In this document: positions 21,209 through 29,613 of the stretch, in pieces
Layout of the letters: the number at the start of each line of letters is the position of its first letter
Position numbering within the stretch: the stretch's first letter is position 1
Source of the DNA: a virus
DNA: 34,731 nucleotides
Virus record (IMG/VR): IMGVR_UViG_3300023117_000049
Coordinates: 1-34,731 of that record
Direction: 5' to 3' (one strand)
Made by a program: the position numbers and the translations under genes
Notes under the pieces: model-generated
What the model saw: the letters and a program-made list of their open reading frames with translations, nothing else
Database searches by the model: none
What the model was told of the DNA's origin: nothing

Positions 21209-22902
21209 TGGGCTGGGCGGCAGGGTTCAGAGCAGGCTCTCAGATGGGCGCGGATATACTTGATACATATCGCGCCGCGAAAAAGAACCGCGAGATGAAA
21301 GAGATCGAAGCGGGTATTCAACAACAACGCGACGATGCTACGGCTGAGCAACAGACTCAACAGGCCAATATACAGGTTATGGCGGGGCAACAGCCCGGAC
21401 AAGCACAACAGCAACAACTTGCCCGCAACGTTGGTCTAGCCCCTGCGATTAATCCACAGCAGTCTATGGTGGCACCTTCCGGTCAGCAGTTGGCTGGCAG
21501 AGCTACGAATGTACCTGCTATGGGTCAGATGTCACCTGTAGGTAGCGAAGCTATGGGACTTGGCCCTGCGGCGAAAGGTCCGATGAGCGAGGCAATGGAG
21601 GAGCGCGAACGTGCCCGCCAGCTACGGAGTCTAGGTTACACCGACGAAGCCAATCAAGCCCTTGACCGCTCACTTCAGTTGCAGGCGATTGACGAGGAAC
21701 GTAGGCGTTTTGAGTTAACAGAAGCACGCGCTATGCGCGGAGAACAGCGTCAGGATAAACGTTTAGGATTTGAGGAGACACGTTTAGGTTTTGATGAAGC
21801 TCGTGAAGAACGTGCGCAAGAGTTGTTCAATCAACAAACTGAGTTGTTTGGTTATCAGATTGCAGACTTACAGCGTCAGGATGAACTCAGGAAAACCATA
21901 GACGGTTTCGCAGGTATGACTGCTAACGAAATTATTACCTCGCCGGAGTACCAAGATTTAAGTCTGAGCGATAAAAAAGTAGTCGCTGGTATGTCAGCAG
22001 AAGTTACGTCTAGCGAGTTAGAAGCGTCTAATGCGTTTATAAAACAGCAACTTAGCGCTATTAAAACAGACGAAGACTTGCTTAACTTTGTAAACCAAGA
22101 CGAGTCTATTACCGCAGGGACTCGCTACGACGTAAAAGTAGGCGAAGATGGTAAAGTAACTTTACAGTACCAGACAGATGGTGGCGAAGCTATAGGGCGA
22201 CCCGTACCGTTTGAAACTGAAAAACAAGCAATCAACTACTTGCGACAATTAGTCCAAGATCCCGGTACTGCGGCTGTGTACTATGAAACTGTTTTTCAAG
22301 GTATGCAACAGAAAGCGGCAACTGCCGCCGCTAATGCAGAAGACAATAGGCAATTTGCGCTTGAGCAAATTACTGATCTACAAACCGAATTCCTTGAGCC
22401 TACCGGCGTTTGGGCGCAGATGAGAAGGACTGACCCAGAGCAATTCCGTAAGGTAAAAGAGTCTGTGTTTGCACCCTTTAAAAATTACCTTAGCCCTGCG
22501 CAGTTTGAAGAATTAACTGAGCAACTACCTGATCCTCAGTCCACGGCGGGTGAGGGCAACTTAGGAGAATCCATAGCAGAAGGGCTTAGTAGCGCTACAG
22601 CAGAAGGCACGGTTTTTGATACAGCGGTAGGCGTTCCAGCCCGCGCAGTTGCAGACGCTACAAAACGTAATATTATTAACCCTGTTAGTCAGCTTGTTAG
22701 CGATGCTGGTTCACGACAAAGAGTCGCCGGTAGACTTAGAAATCAAGGTTCTAAGCTAGACGATATAGCAACTGACGATCTGCTAGCTACATTGGATCTT
22801 TACGATCCGGGCACTAGGGAAAACAGGCTAATAAGGGCTGAATTAGCGCGTAGGCAGTACGCCGCTAACAATGTAGGTATGGCATCTGGGCTAGGCGCGT
22901 AA
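21208..22902 (+). CDS. Internal virion (ejection) protein, coiled-coil
   Basis: This 564-residue protein begins MGWAAGFRAGSQMGADILDT, a Gly-rich amphipathic helix, then a Gln-rich section (about 35-85). A long charged coiled coil spans ~125-240 (LDRSLQLQAIDEERRRFELT and the near-repeat RLGFEETRLGFDEAREERAQ). A mixed alpha/beta middle follows, and then a C-terminal helical part (DDIATDDLLATLDLYD). This layout and its place before the giant protein match ejection proteins of podoviruses such as the T7 gp15 position. No enzymatic motif is seen. AAGGAG overlapping its stop serves the next gene. Confidence 0.65.
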   Translation: MGWAAGFRAGSQMGADILDTYRAAKKNREMKEIEAGIQQQRDDATAEQQTQQANIQVMAGQQPGQAQQQQLARNVGLAPAINPQQSMVAPSGQQLAGRATNVPAMGQMSPVGSEAMGLGPAAKGPMSEAMEERERARQLRSLGYTDEANQALDRSLQLQAIDEERRRFELTEARAMRGEQRQDKRLGFEETRLGFDEAREERAQELFNQQTELFGYQIADLQRQDELRKTIDGFAGMTANEIITSPEYQDLSLSDKKVVAGMSAEVTSSELEASNAFIKQQLSAIKTDEDLLNFVNQDESITAGTRYDVKVGEDGKVTLQYQTDGGEAIGRPVPFETEKQAINYLRQLVQDPGTAAVYYETVFQGMQQKAATAAANAEDNRQFALEQITDLQTEFLEPTGVWAQMRRTDPEQFRKVKESVFAPFKNYLSPAQFEELTEQLPDPQSTAGEGNLGESIAEGLSSATAEGTVFDTAVGVPARAVADATKRNIINPVSQLVSDAGSRQRVAGRLRNQGSKLDDIATDDLLATLDLYDPGTRENRLIRAELARRQYAANNVGMASGLGA

Positions 22903-22914
22903 GGAGCTAACCAA

Positions 22915-25900
22915 ATGGGTGTTAGTTCATTAGCGGATCTCCGCAGTAAAGTAAATCCAACACTTGCGCAAGCCAGTGACGAAGAACTTGTCATTGAGTA
23001 CGCCAAAGATATTGGCCGCGATCCGCAAGAAATTGCCGAATACTTTGGTGTAGAAACGGGCCGTGGCTCAAGTGCTCTTGGCGCTGGTTTCGGTATGGGC
23101 GTCGATCAAGCGCAAGCTATGATTGCCGGTACTGGTGCCGCACTTGCCGATGTTGTGGGCGCAACAGGCGTACGAGACGCCTTAGAAGCAGAAGCAAGAC
23201 AACAGCAGGCGCAATCATACCTAGCACGTAATCCAGAAGTTGCCCAGAGAGTCGAAGACATACAAGGTTTGGGTGACGTTCCCGGCTATGTCTTTGGTCA
23301 GTTGGGCCAGCAGGTGCCCATTGTTGGCGGCATACTTGGTGCTTCTGCGTTGGGTACGCTAGCAGGTGGCCCTGTAGGTGGTTTAGCGGCAGGTTTAGGT
23401 ACGTCATACACCTATGGTGTAGGCTCTCTGTATAACGAAGCCTTGGAAGGTGGCGAGCGAAAAACCGCAGAAGCCTTGACTACGGCAGTGCCGTACGCCG
23501 CCGCAGAAGCACTTTTACCACTTGGTCTTGGTAGGATAGCGCGAGCCGCTGGTAGTGCCGCCAAAACCCGTAGAGGGGCGATAGCCAAAGCAGGGGCAGG
23601 GGGAGCGATTACAGAAGCCGCAACCGAAGCGTTCCAGACCAGCCTAGAAATCGGTATGCGGGATGACCTCTCGCCCGAAGAAATCTACTCTCGTTACCTA
23701 AACGCCGCTGTATCTGGCGGTCTTGTTGGTGGCGGATTCTCCGGTGTTGGCGGTGCGTTTGCTAAACTACCGAAGAAGGAGACTGACCCCGATGCTGACG
23801 TTACTGACACTGACGTTGATACTGGACCTGTTGATACAGCACCAGAGAACAATGTTGTACCGGACGCAGAGGGCGGCGTTAATCTCGCAGGCTCACAAGC
23901 AGAGGTGGACGCTAATCGCGTAGCCCAAGAGCAAGACGCAGAACTGCGTGAGCTAACTAAAGCTGAGTGGCGAGAATCGTTACTACCCCTGACAGGGCGT
24001 AAGCTAACTCGGGGCGACCGTAGAAAGTTAGAAGGTCGCAAGAAAAACCTTGAGTACGATCTTGAGGTAGCGGAAGAACAAGTTGCTCCATCGGTAACGC
24101 CACGGTACAGAGAGCTACCAAAAACTAGACGCCGCCGCGTCAAAGAAATGACCGCTGAGCGCCGCGCAGAAGTACAGCAAGAGCTTAACAACATAAACAC
24201 TCAGCTTGTCGCGGATAACATCTCCCGTATGGCCGAAGCTGATTTGACGGGCTTGGATAACGATGTAACGCCAGTTGAACGAGCAATGGCTGAAGCCGAG
24301 CAACGTGCGCAAGCTGAAGCTGAAGCCGCCCAACGCGTGCAAGGTGATGTAAGTCCAGAAGTAGCGCCAGAAACGCTAGAAGAAGGCATAGACTTAGCTC
24401 AGCAGGTGGCTCCCGCCGCTATGCCAGAAACCGAGGTAGCACCAGAGCCTGCCGTAGAGCCAGTGCAAGCTGTATCCCCCGTAGTAGAAACAGACTTGCA
24501 GGTTGCGCAACCTGCAACAGAACCTACACCCGAAGCCATTAGTCCTGTAGTTGAGGAAGAACTGGTAACGGCTGAAGACATCGAAGGTGAAGTCCAAAAA
24601 GACCAAGACATCGCACGAACACTAGCGGCAGAAGTTGAGTCAGATAACGTAAAAGTAGCTGGCCCTATTACTTTAGAACAGCCTGTTATAGCGGCTATTG
24701 CTCGACACTTGCGAAGTCCTAAAGCGTCTGGCCTGAATGTAGTTTACGAGCCGGGAACGGCTAATCCTGTAGATGTTGCCCCCGAGGTGTCTGCTCAAAT
24801 TGACGGGGTGCGGCAGGCTGTATTTGCTGTAGCGCAAGCTAAGGCTAGTTACGACAACGTGGCTAGCAACATACTGGACAAAGATACAGACGCGGATATT
24901 GTAGGTAAAGAAGATACAGCTACCGCTGTAGCTGAAGCTAATTACGAAAAACGCGAAACAGCACGACAAAACCTAGTGACAGCAGTAGAAAATTTTATAG
25001 CTGTTGCAGGTAGTCCACAAAACGCAAACGCAATTATCGCCGCGTTCAAGACTACTAAAGAAAAACGTGGCAAGAGCAGAGATTTAAACAGCGCAGAGTC
25101 AGAGTTCTTAAGTGGTGTAATGCCTACCAAACGTGGGCTAGCTTATAAAAAACTCGCTGGGTTCCACCAACAGCTTGACATAGGGCTGTCTAGCGCTTTC
25201 CGTGCTTACGCAAATGGTGAGTTAACCGCTTCACCTGACTTTGCACCCAGAAGCGCCCCGGTTCGACAAAACAAACAACAACGCGAAGCAGAGAAAAAAG
25301 CTGGCATACGCTTGTTTGAACGGGATTTACAAGCCGCAGTAGAAGGCGGCGCGTTAGGTAACAGCGCAAGGACTACACCTGACCGAGCTACTGAGCGCAA
25401 AATAGATGACGCTGTGAAAAGCGAAAAAGCTAGGCTGAAGGAGCAACGAGACAACAAAACTTTAACCGTGCCCCAGTACAGAAAAGCCGTAAAGGACGCT
25501 GAAGCAAGAGGGCAGGCCGCTAAAGACGCTGAGCAAGCAAAAATTGACGCTAGATTAGCGGAAACTCAAGGGTTTGAGGCTCTTATTAATAGAGCTTTGG
25601 ACACAGGAGTTGCCAACGTAACAGAAAGACTAATTGCTAAATTAGCGCGTAGAGCCATAAAAGCACGCCGAGGTGCGGTCATCCCTGATCCTGTTATTGA
25701 GTTTGGTGATGAGTCTAGCTTTGACCCAAATAAAACTGCTGGCGGCACCATAACACTCAAGCGTGAAAGTAGCCCAGAAGTTGTTGCACACGAAGCCTTG
25801 CACGCTTTGTTGCAGGGTTTTGTTTACGCCAACAGGAGTACCAGAGTACCGGGGCATGACCCAGAAGTAGTTAAAACAGTAGACCTACTTCGTGGTTACG

Positions 25901-28900
25901 TAAAAACTCTTGTTAGCTTGGACATGGATAAGTTAAACGACCCCCTAACGCCAGCGCAAAAAGCTAAAGCTAGCGAAGCTATAAGCGTGCTTCGTGACTT
26001 AGTAAACCGTGGCGATGCAAATGGGGAAGTAGACGCAGTACTTGAACTTATTTCATACGGCAACACCTTGCGTGATATGAAGATGTTGCTCACCAGAGTA
26101 GAACGTCGTAGAACCGAAAAAACGGCGGATTGGCGTACAACTTTAAGGGGCATATTTGAAGTAATCCGTAGGTTGTTAAACAAACTTACGGGGGCTTCAG
26201 ACACAGCCGCGAACGACGTAATTGACGCCACAGTTGCCTTACTTGAGGGCGTAACAGCTAAGCCTGTAGCTCCCAAAAAAGGCAAGAAACTAATGGTAGG
26301 TAAGCCAGTTAAAAAGCTACCTCTAAATGGCACAGCTAACCCCGCTGAATTTAATATCGACTTACGTAATGAAGTAGCTGGTAAGGATTGGGTAATTTCT
26401 AGCAAAGTTATTTTTGATTTGCTTGGTTGGGACAAACGTATGAAATGGTCAGGCGAAAAATTGTCTGCCTTAAACAAGTACATCAAAAAGAATTTACCTT
26501 GGGTGGAGTCGTTTGTTCGTGGGTGGGAGCCTACTTACGGCGACAAGACCCTTGGTCGCATGATTGATTTCTTAAAGTCAGACAAGCACAACGGCTACCT
26601 ACGTGCAGAAGTATTCGCTGACATAATTATGCGGAGCGACAAAGAACTAGTACAAGATATGTTTGCCTATTTAGACGGCAACAAAAAAGCATTGGAAGGC
26701 AATCCGCATAGGGAGCAGTACGAAGAACTGCTTAACTCTTTGCAAGACTTTTTAGATACGTACATAGAAGCTCTGCCGGAGAAAGAACGGGATAAGTTTA
26801 CTGCTAGACCGCTTAGCGAGTCTTTGCTGTTTGTCGAGACTAAGGAAGACATAGGTAGCCAGACAATCGGCAAGATGCGTAAGATAAGTCGCATACTGGG
26901 CCGCAAACGTGAAATAGAAGACAACATAGAAGAACAGTTGATGTTCGACGAAGATGGCGTACTTAATACCCAAGACGCTATTTATGTACGCGCTGTTAAG
27001 TACGACAAAGACGGCAAGGAAGTTGATAAAGTGTACGCCCGTGCAGACATAGCGGCTAAAACTGGCAATGTCATTACGTTTGAAGATAACAACGGCAACC
27101 TTAATACATACGTAGTGGCAGACCCCGATGCAAGGTACAAAGTAGCTTACACAAACGACAAGAAGCGGTATGTATTTACTACCAATATGTCGGCCAAGCA
27201 GTTGTTGAGAGGTGAAGCTAGGCGCGAAGACAGGGAAAAGTTAGCAAACGCCGTTCGTAATACCGTCGCTACACTCGCTAACTCTTATTCTTCTGGCGAA
27301 TTTATTAGCGCTCTTGCCGCGTCAGGTCGTAAGGCTGATGGTTCGCTAGATATTTCAGAAAGCGCCGAACCTGTTTACGTTTTTGACAGCGTTGAAGAAC
27401 TCAATGCGTACAGCGAAGCAATGGCTGAAATAGATGGGTATGTGCCTAAAGTATACGAGGGCCAACTTATACCCACCGTAGGCGATTCAGTGGCTACAGA
27501 ATCCAGAGTAGGAGACACACTGCGTGTCACTGGGTCGTATGTAAAGTTTCCCCCCAACGAAGTTATTTGGGGTGAGTTAGCTGGCAAAATCGTATCTGGG
27601 CCAGTGTATAGCGCCATGCACGACGCCACAAATAAAGAAAACATATTCCAAGGAGACTTGGCTAGAAAATACAATACAACTGTACGTTGGTTTAAAAAGT
27701 CAAAGACCATATACAACCCAAGTACGATTGTTACTAACGTAGCATCCAACGTTACTCTTATGCTAGCGCATGGTATACGCCCATCTACAGTAGCTAAAGC
27801 CGCCAAACTATTGAAGCGGTACTACGTAGATAAAGACCTTAAAGGTGCTGACCTAGAGCTAATGTCTGCGTTTATGAACTCAGGCGCTTTGTTAGGCAAT
27901 TTTTCTAGCCAAGAAGTTAAAGAAAGTCTTAGCCAAGCATTTGCTGACAACATGTATGAAGATAAAGCTGGCGTACACGGTATAGTGGCGCAGTTGCTTA
28001 GCGTTGAAAAAGCTAAAGCACAAGCCTTCAAAAAACATATCGGTGATATGAAAGGCAAAGCTGATGTTATTGATGACAAAGCGATTGGCTTCTATGCCTA
28101 TGGCGATAACATTTTCCGCATGGCGGCATTTATGGACTACGTTGGCAAGATACAAGCCGACAACGGTAGCGTGCCTGTAAGCAAAGCACAGCTAAAAGAA
28201 GCCGGTATCGCCGCTCGCAAGATGTTTTTAGACTACGATATTGACTCGCGGTACTTGCAACTACTGCGCCAAACCATTGTACCGTTTGCATCTTGGACAT
28301 ACGCCATCATGCCTGTGTTGAGCAAAATTATTGTTACTCAACCTTGGAAGCTCGCTAATATCATGGGCGCTTACGCCATGATCGACACAGTTGCTTCTGC
28401 CCTTGTTGGTGATGATGACGAAGAAACTCGCAGGCGTATGGGAGAGTTGTACAACGAGCGTCTGTTTGGCATTGGGCCACACGCCATGATCCGCGTGCCG
28501 TTTTTTGGCGACGAAAATAACCCTGTTTATATTAAGCTGGGTAACTACATACCGTTACACAGCACGTTCAAGGGTACGCCTAATGGTACGTTCGGTATTG
28601 AAGGGTGGCCGTCTGGCTTAGCGCCCACTGGCCCAATTATTAGTGCGCTTTCTATGGCGATAAATAAAGACTCCTATACTGGCAAAGAAATTTGGGGTTC
28701 CACCGATAGCGCTTACGACCGCATGGTTGAGTTTGGAAATCAAGTAACAGACATAGTATTACCCCCAATTATTGCTTCTAATGCGCGAAAAAAGTATGAA
28801 GAAGCTCTTGAAGGTAAACTTGGCATAACAGGCGGAAGAAACCCGTCTACTGACCCAACAATGGTGGTATTACAAGCGTTCGGTTTGAAGCTGTACCAAC

Positions 28901-29097
28901 CCAACACCGCAGAAGAAGCTATGTGGAAGCAATTAGCCGCTAAAAAAGCCGTGCGCGAGTACCAAATGGCGATGTCTAGGGCACGGCGGGAGATGGCTAG
29001 GTCAGGAACTTATGACGCAGAAGCGCTGGCCTCAGAGCTAGAACGTTTGCGCGAAGATATGCTTCAAGAGATTGATGAAGTTTTCAATAGAGACTAA
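22915..29097 (+). CDS. Giant polyvalent internal virion protein with metallopeptidase
   Basis: This 2060-residue protein has several regions. About 1-110 is a helical start. About 130-185 is a Gly-rich hydrophobic stretch (VPIVGGILGASALGTLAGGP), with a second at ~265-280 (SGGLVGGGFSGVGGAFA), resembling membrane-inserting glycine-zipper segments. About 340-420 is basic, charged helix, and ~470-560 an acidic Pro/Val/Glu-rich linker. A zincin domain contains HEALH (His959, Glu960, His963) with Glu1044 in LELISYG as likely third ligand. About 1590-1890 resembles large polyvalent protein domain LPD38 (NPSTIVTNVASNVTLML, FASWTYAIMPVLSKII). A coiled coil closes the protein. It is probably ejected with DNA; proteolysis of host wall or protein targets is inferred. 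Confidence 0.8.
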   Translation: MGVSSLADLRSKVNPTLAQASDEELVIEYAKDIGRDPQEIAEYFGVETGRGSSALGAGFGMGVDQAQAMIAGTGAALADVVGATGVRDALEAEARQQQAQSYLARNPEVAQRVEDIQGLGDVPGYVFGQLGQQVPIVGGILGASALGTLAGGPVGGLAAGLGTSYTYGVGSLYNEALEGGERKTAEALTTAVPYAAAEALLPLGLGRIARAAGSAAKTRRGAIAKAGAGGAITEAATEAFQTSLEIGMRDDLSPEEIYSRYLNAAVSGGLVGGGFSGVGGAFAKLPKKETDPDADVTDTDVDTGPVDTAPENNVVPDAEGGVNLAGSQAEVDANRVAQEQDAELRELTKAEWRESLLPLTGRKLTRGDRRKLEGRKKNLEYDLEVAEEQVAPSVTPRYRELPKTRRRRVKEMTAERRAEVQQELNNINTQLVADNISRMAEADLTGLDNDVTPVERAMAEAEQRAQAEAEAAQRVQGDVSPEVAPETLEEGIDLAQQVAPAAMPETEVAPEPAVEPVQAVSPVVETDLQVAQPATEPTPEAISPVVEEELVTAEDIEGEVQKDQDIARTLAAEVESDNVKVAGPITLEQPVIAAIARHLRSPKASGLNVVYEPGTANPVDVAPEVSAQIDGVRQAVFAVAQAKASYDNVASNILDKDTDADIVGKEDTATAVAEANYEKRETARQNLVTAVENFIAVAGSPQNANAIIAAFKTTKEKRGKSRDLNSAESEFLSGVMPTKRGLAYKKLAGFHQQLDIGLSSAFRAYANGELTASPDFAPRSAPVRQNKQQREAEKKAGIRLFERDLQAAVEGGALGNSARTTPDRATERKIDDAVKSEKARLKEQRDNKTLTVPQYRKAVKDAEARGQAAKDAEQAKIDARLAETQGFEALINRALDTGVANVTERLIAKLARRAIKARRGAVIPDPVIEFGDESSFDPNKTAGGTITLKRESSPEVVAHEALHALLQGFVYANRSTRVPGHDPEVVKTVDLLRGYVKTLVSLDMDKLNDPLTPAQKAKASEAISVLRDLVNRGDANGEVDAVLELISYGNTLRDMKMLLTRVERRRTEKTADWRTTLRGIFEVIRRLLNKLTGASDTAANDVIDATVALLEGVTAKPVAPKKGKKLMVGKPVKKLPLNGTANPAEFNIDLRNEVAGKDWVISSKVIFDLLGWDKRMKWSGEKLSALNKYIKKNLPWVESFVRGWEPTYGDKTLGRMIDFLKSDKHNGYLRAEVFADIIMRSDKELVQDMFAYLDGNKKALEGNPHREQYEELLNSLQDFLDTYIEALPEKERDKFTARPLSESLLFVETKEDIGSQTIGKMRKISRILGRKREIEDNIEEQLMFDEDGVLNTQDAIYVRAVKYDKDGKEVDKVYARADIAAKTGNVITFEDNNGNLNTYVVADPDARYKVAYTNDKKRYVFTTNMSAKQLLRGEARREDREKLANAVRNTVATLANSYSSGEFISALAASGRKADGSLDISESAEPVYVFDSVEELNAYSEAMAEIDGYVPKVYEGQLIPTVGDSVATESRVGDTLRVTGSYVKFPPNEVIWGELAGKIVSGPVYSAMHDATNKENIFQGDLARKYNTTVRWFKKSKTIYNPSTIVTNVASNVTLMLAHGIRPSTVAKAAKLLKRYYVDKDLKGADLELMSAFMNSGALLGNFSSQEVKESLSQAFADNMYEDKAGVHGIVAQLLSVEKAKAQAFKKHIGDMKGKADVIDDKAIGFYAYGDNIFRMAAFMDYVGKIQADNGSVPVSKAQLKEAGIAARKMFLDYDIDSRYLQLLRQTIVPFASWTYAIMPVLSKIIVTQPWKLANIMGAYAMIDTVASALVGDDDEETRRRMGELYNERLFGIGPHAMIRVPFFGDENNPVYIKLGNYIPLHSTFKGTPNGTFGIEGWPSGLAPTGPIISALSMAINKDSYTGKEIWGSTDSAYDRMVEFGNQVTDIVLPPIIASNARKKYEEALEGKLGITGGRNPSTDPTMVVLQAFGLKLYQPNTAEEAMWKQLAAKKAVREYQMAMSRARREMARSGTYDAEALASELERLREDMLQEIDEVFNRD

Positions 29098-29127
29098 ACT
29101 TAACCCTCAACAAACGGAGACGTTGAT

Positions 29128-29361
29128 ATGTACGGTATGAAGAAAGGCGGTTCTCGCAAAGTAAGCCACAAGTCAGGCGCTATGGCTGACCATGCTGGCG
29201 GTGGTATGGGTGTTGCTCAGAAGATGAGCAAGGAGTCCAATGTGTCTATCGGCGCTCAGAAAATGGTGAACTTCATGTCAGACAGCGGCCACACTGCGCC
29301 TAAGCTGAACAACGACATGGCTCACGATTTCCGTCCGGGCGGTGAAGTCTCTCCCCAGTAA
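29128..29361 (+). CDS. 77-aa hypothetical protein, capsid-like codon bias
   Basis: This protein starts at ATG 29128 with GGAG at 29117-29120. It is Gly/Met/Lys-rich (MYGMKKGGSRKVSHKSGAMA, GGGMGVAQKMSK), then VSIGAQKMVNFMSDSGHTAP and a short disordered end. Every codon for Arg is CGT/CGC, Ile is ATC, Leu is CTG, and ATA/CTA/AGA are absent, unlike the giant gene before it and like the capsid end at 1-124. This suggests high expression, so a small abundant virion protein is possible. I do not recognise the family. It is the last plus-strand gene, ending one base before the opposing gene's stop. Confidence 0.75.
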   Translation: MYGMKKGGSRKVSHKSGAMADHAGGGMGVAQKMSKESNVSIGAQKMVNFMSDSGHTAPKLNNDMAHDFRPGGEVSPQ

Positions 29362-29613
29362 CTACTTCATCTTTGCCTTTTTAGTACGGGCAAATGAGCG
29401 GTTCTTGGACTTCGGGGTAACGCGCAGATTGGATTTGCCGTTACCCCCGCCCTTGGCGATAGGCTTCTTGTGATCTACATCCTTGCCGTCGCCCTTGGTA
29501 ACTTTCCCTTTCTTAGCCATCGTAGCCCGTGCCGCATTACGCGCCGCACGGTTTTTCTTCTGCTTGGGCTTTGAGTGGTAGTTGTCGTACTCTTTACGGT
29601 AGTTTCGCGCCAT
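29362..29613 (-). CDS. Small basic HNH-like nuclease
   Basis: This 83-residue minus-strand protein has a perfect ribosome site (AGGAGG; 29619-29624 on the plus strand) in the end of the primase-helicase gene, which it overlaps by 20 bases. The N-terminal half is very basic (KQKKNRAARNAARATMAKKG). The C-terminal half holds DVDHKKPIAKGGGNGKSNLR, then VTPKSKNRSF: the DH...GG...N...N arrangement of HNH endonucleases (His of the DH pair, then Asn residues in the helix). Cys pairs of longer HNH proteins are absent. It is last in the replication operon; DNA cleavage is expected if active. Confidence 0.7.
   Translation of the reverse strand: MARNYRKEYDNYHSKPKQKKNRAARNAARATMAKKGKVTKGDGKDVDHKKPIAKGGGNGKSNLRVTPKSKNRSFARTKKAKMK

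Noticed and set aside
23694-24200. 168-codon minus-strand open frame inside the giant protein gene
   Set aside because: Its Ser/Arg-rich composition comes from reverse reading of Ala/Glu/Arg codons; no support.
25896-26486. 196-codon minus-strand open frame inside the giant protein gene
   Set aside because: It is antisense to the domain following the HEALH site and lacks a ribosome site; it is a codon-pattern shadow.
29374-29396. Weak TTTGCC...GGCAAA hairpin near the convergent junction as a terminator
   Set aside because: It is AT-poor in the wrong place, has an 11-base loop and no T-run after the stem on either strand.
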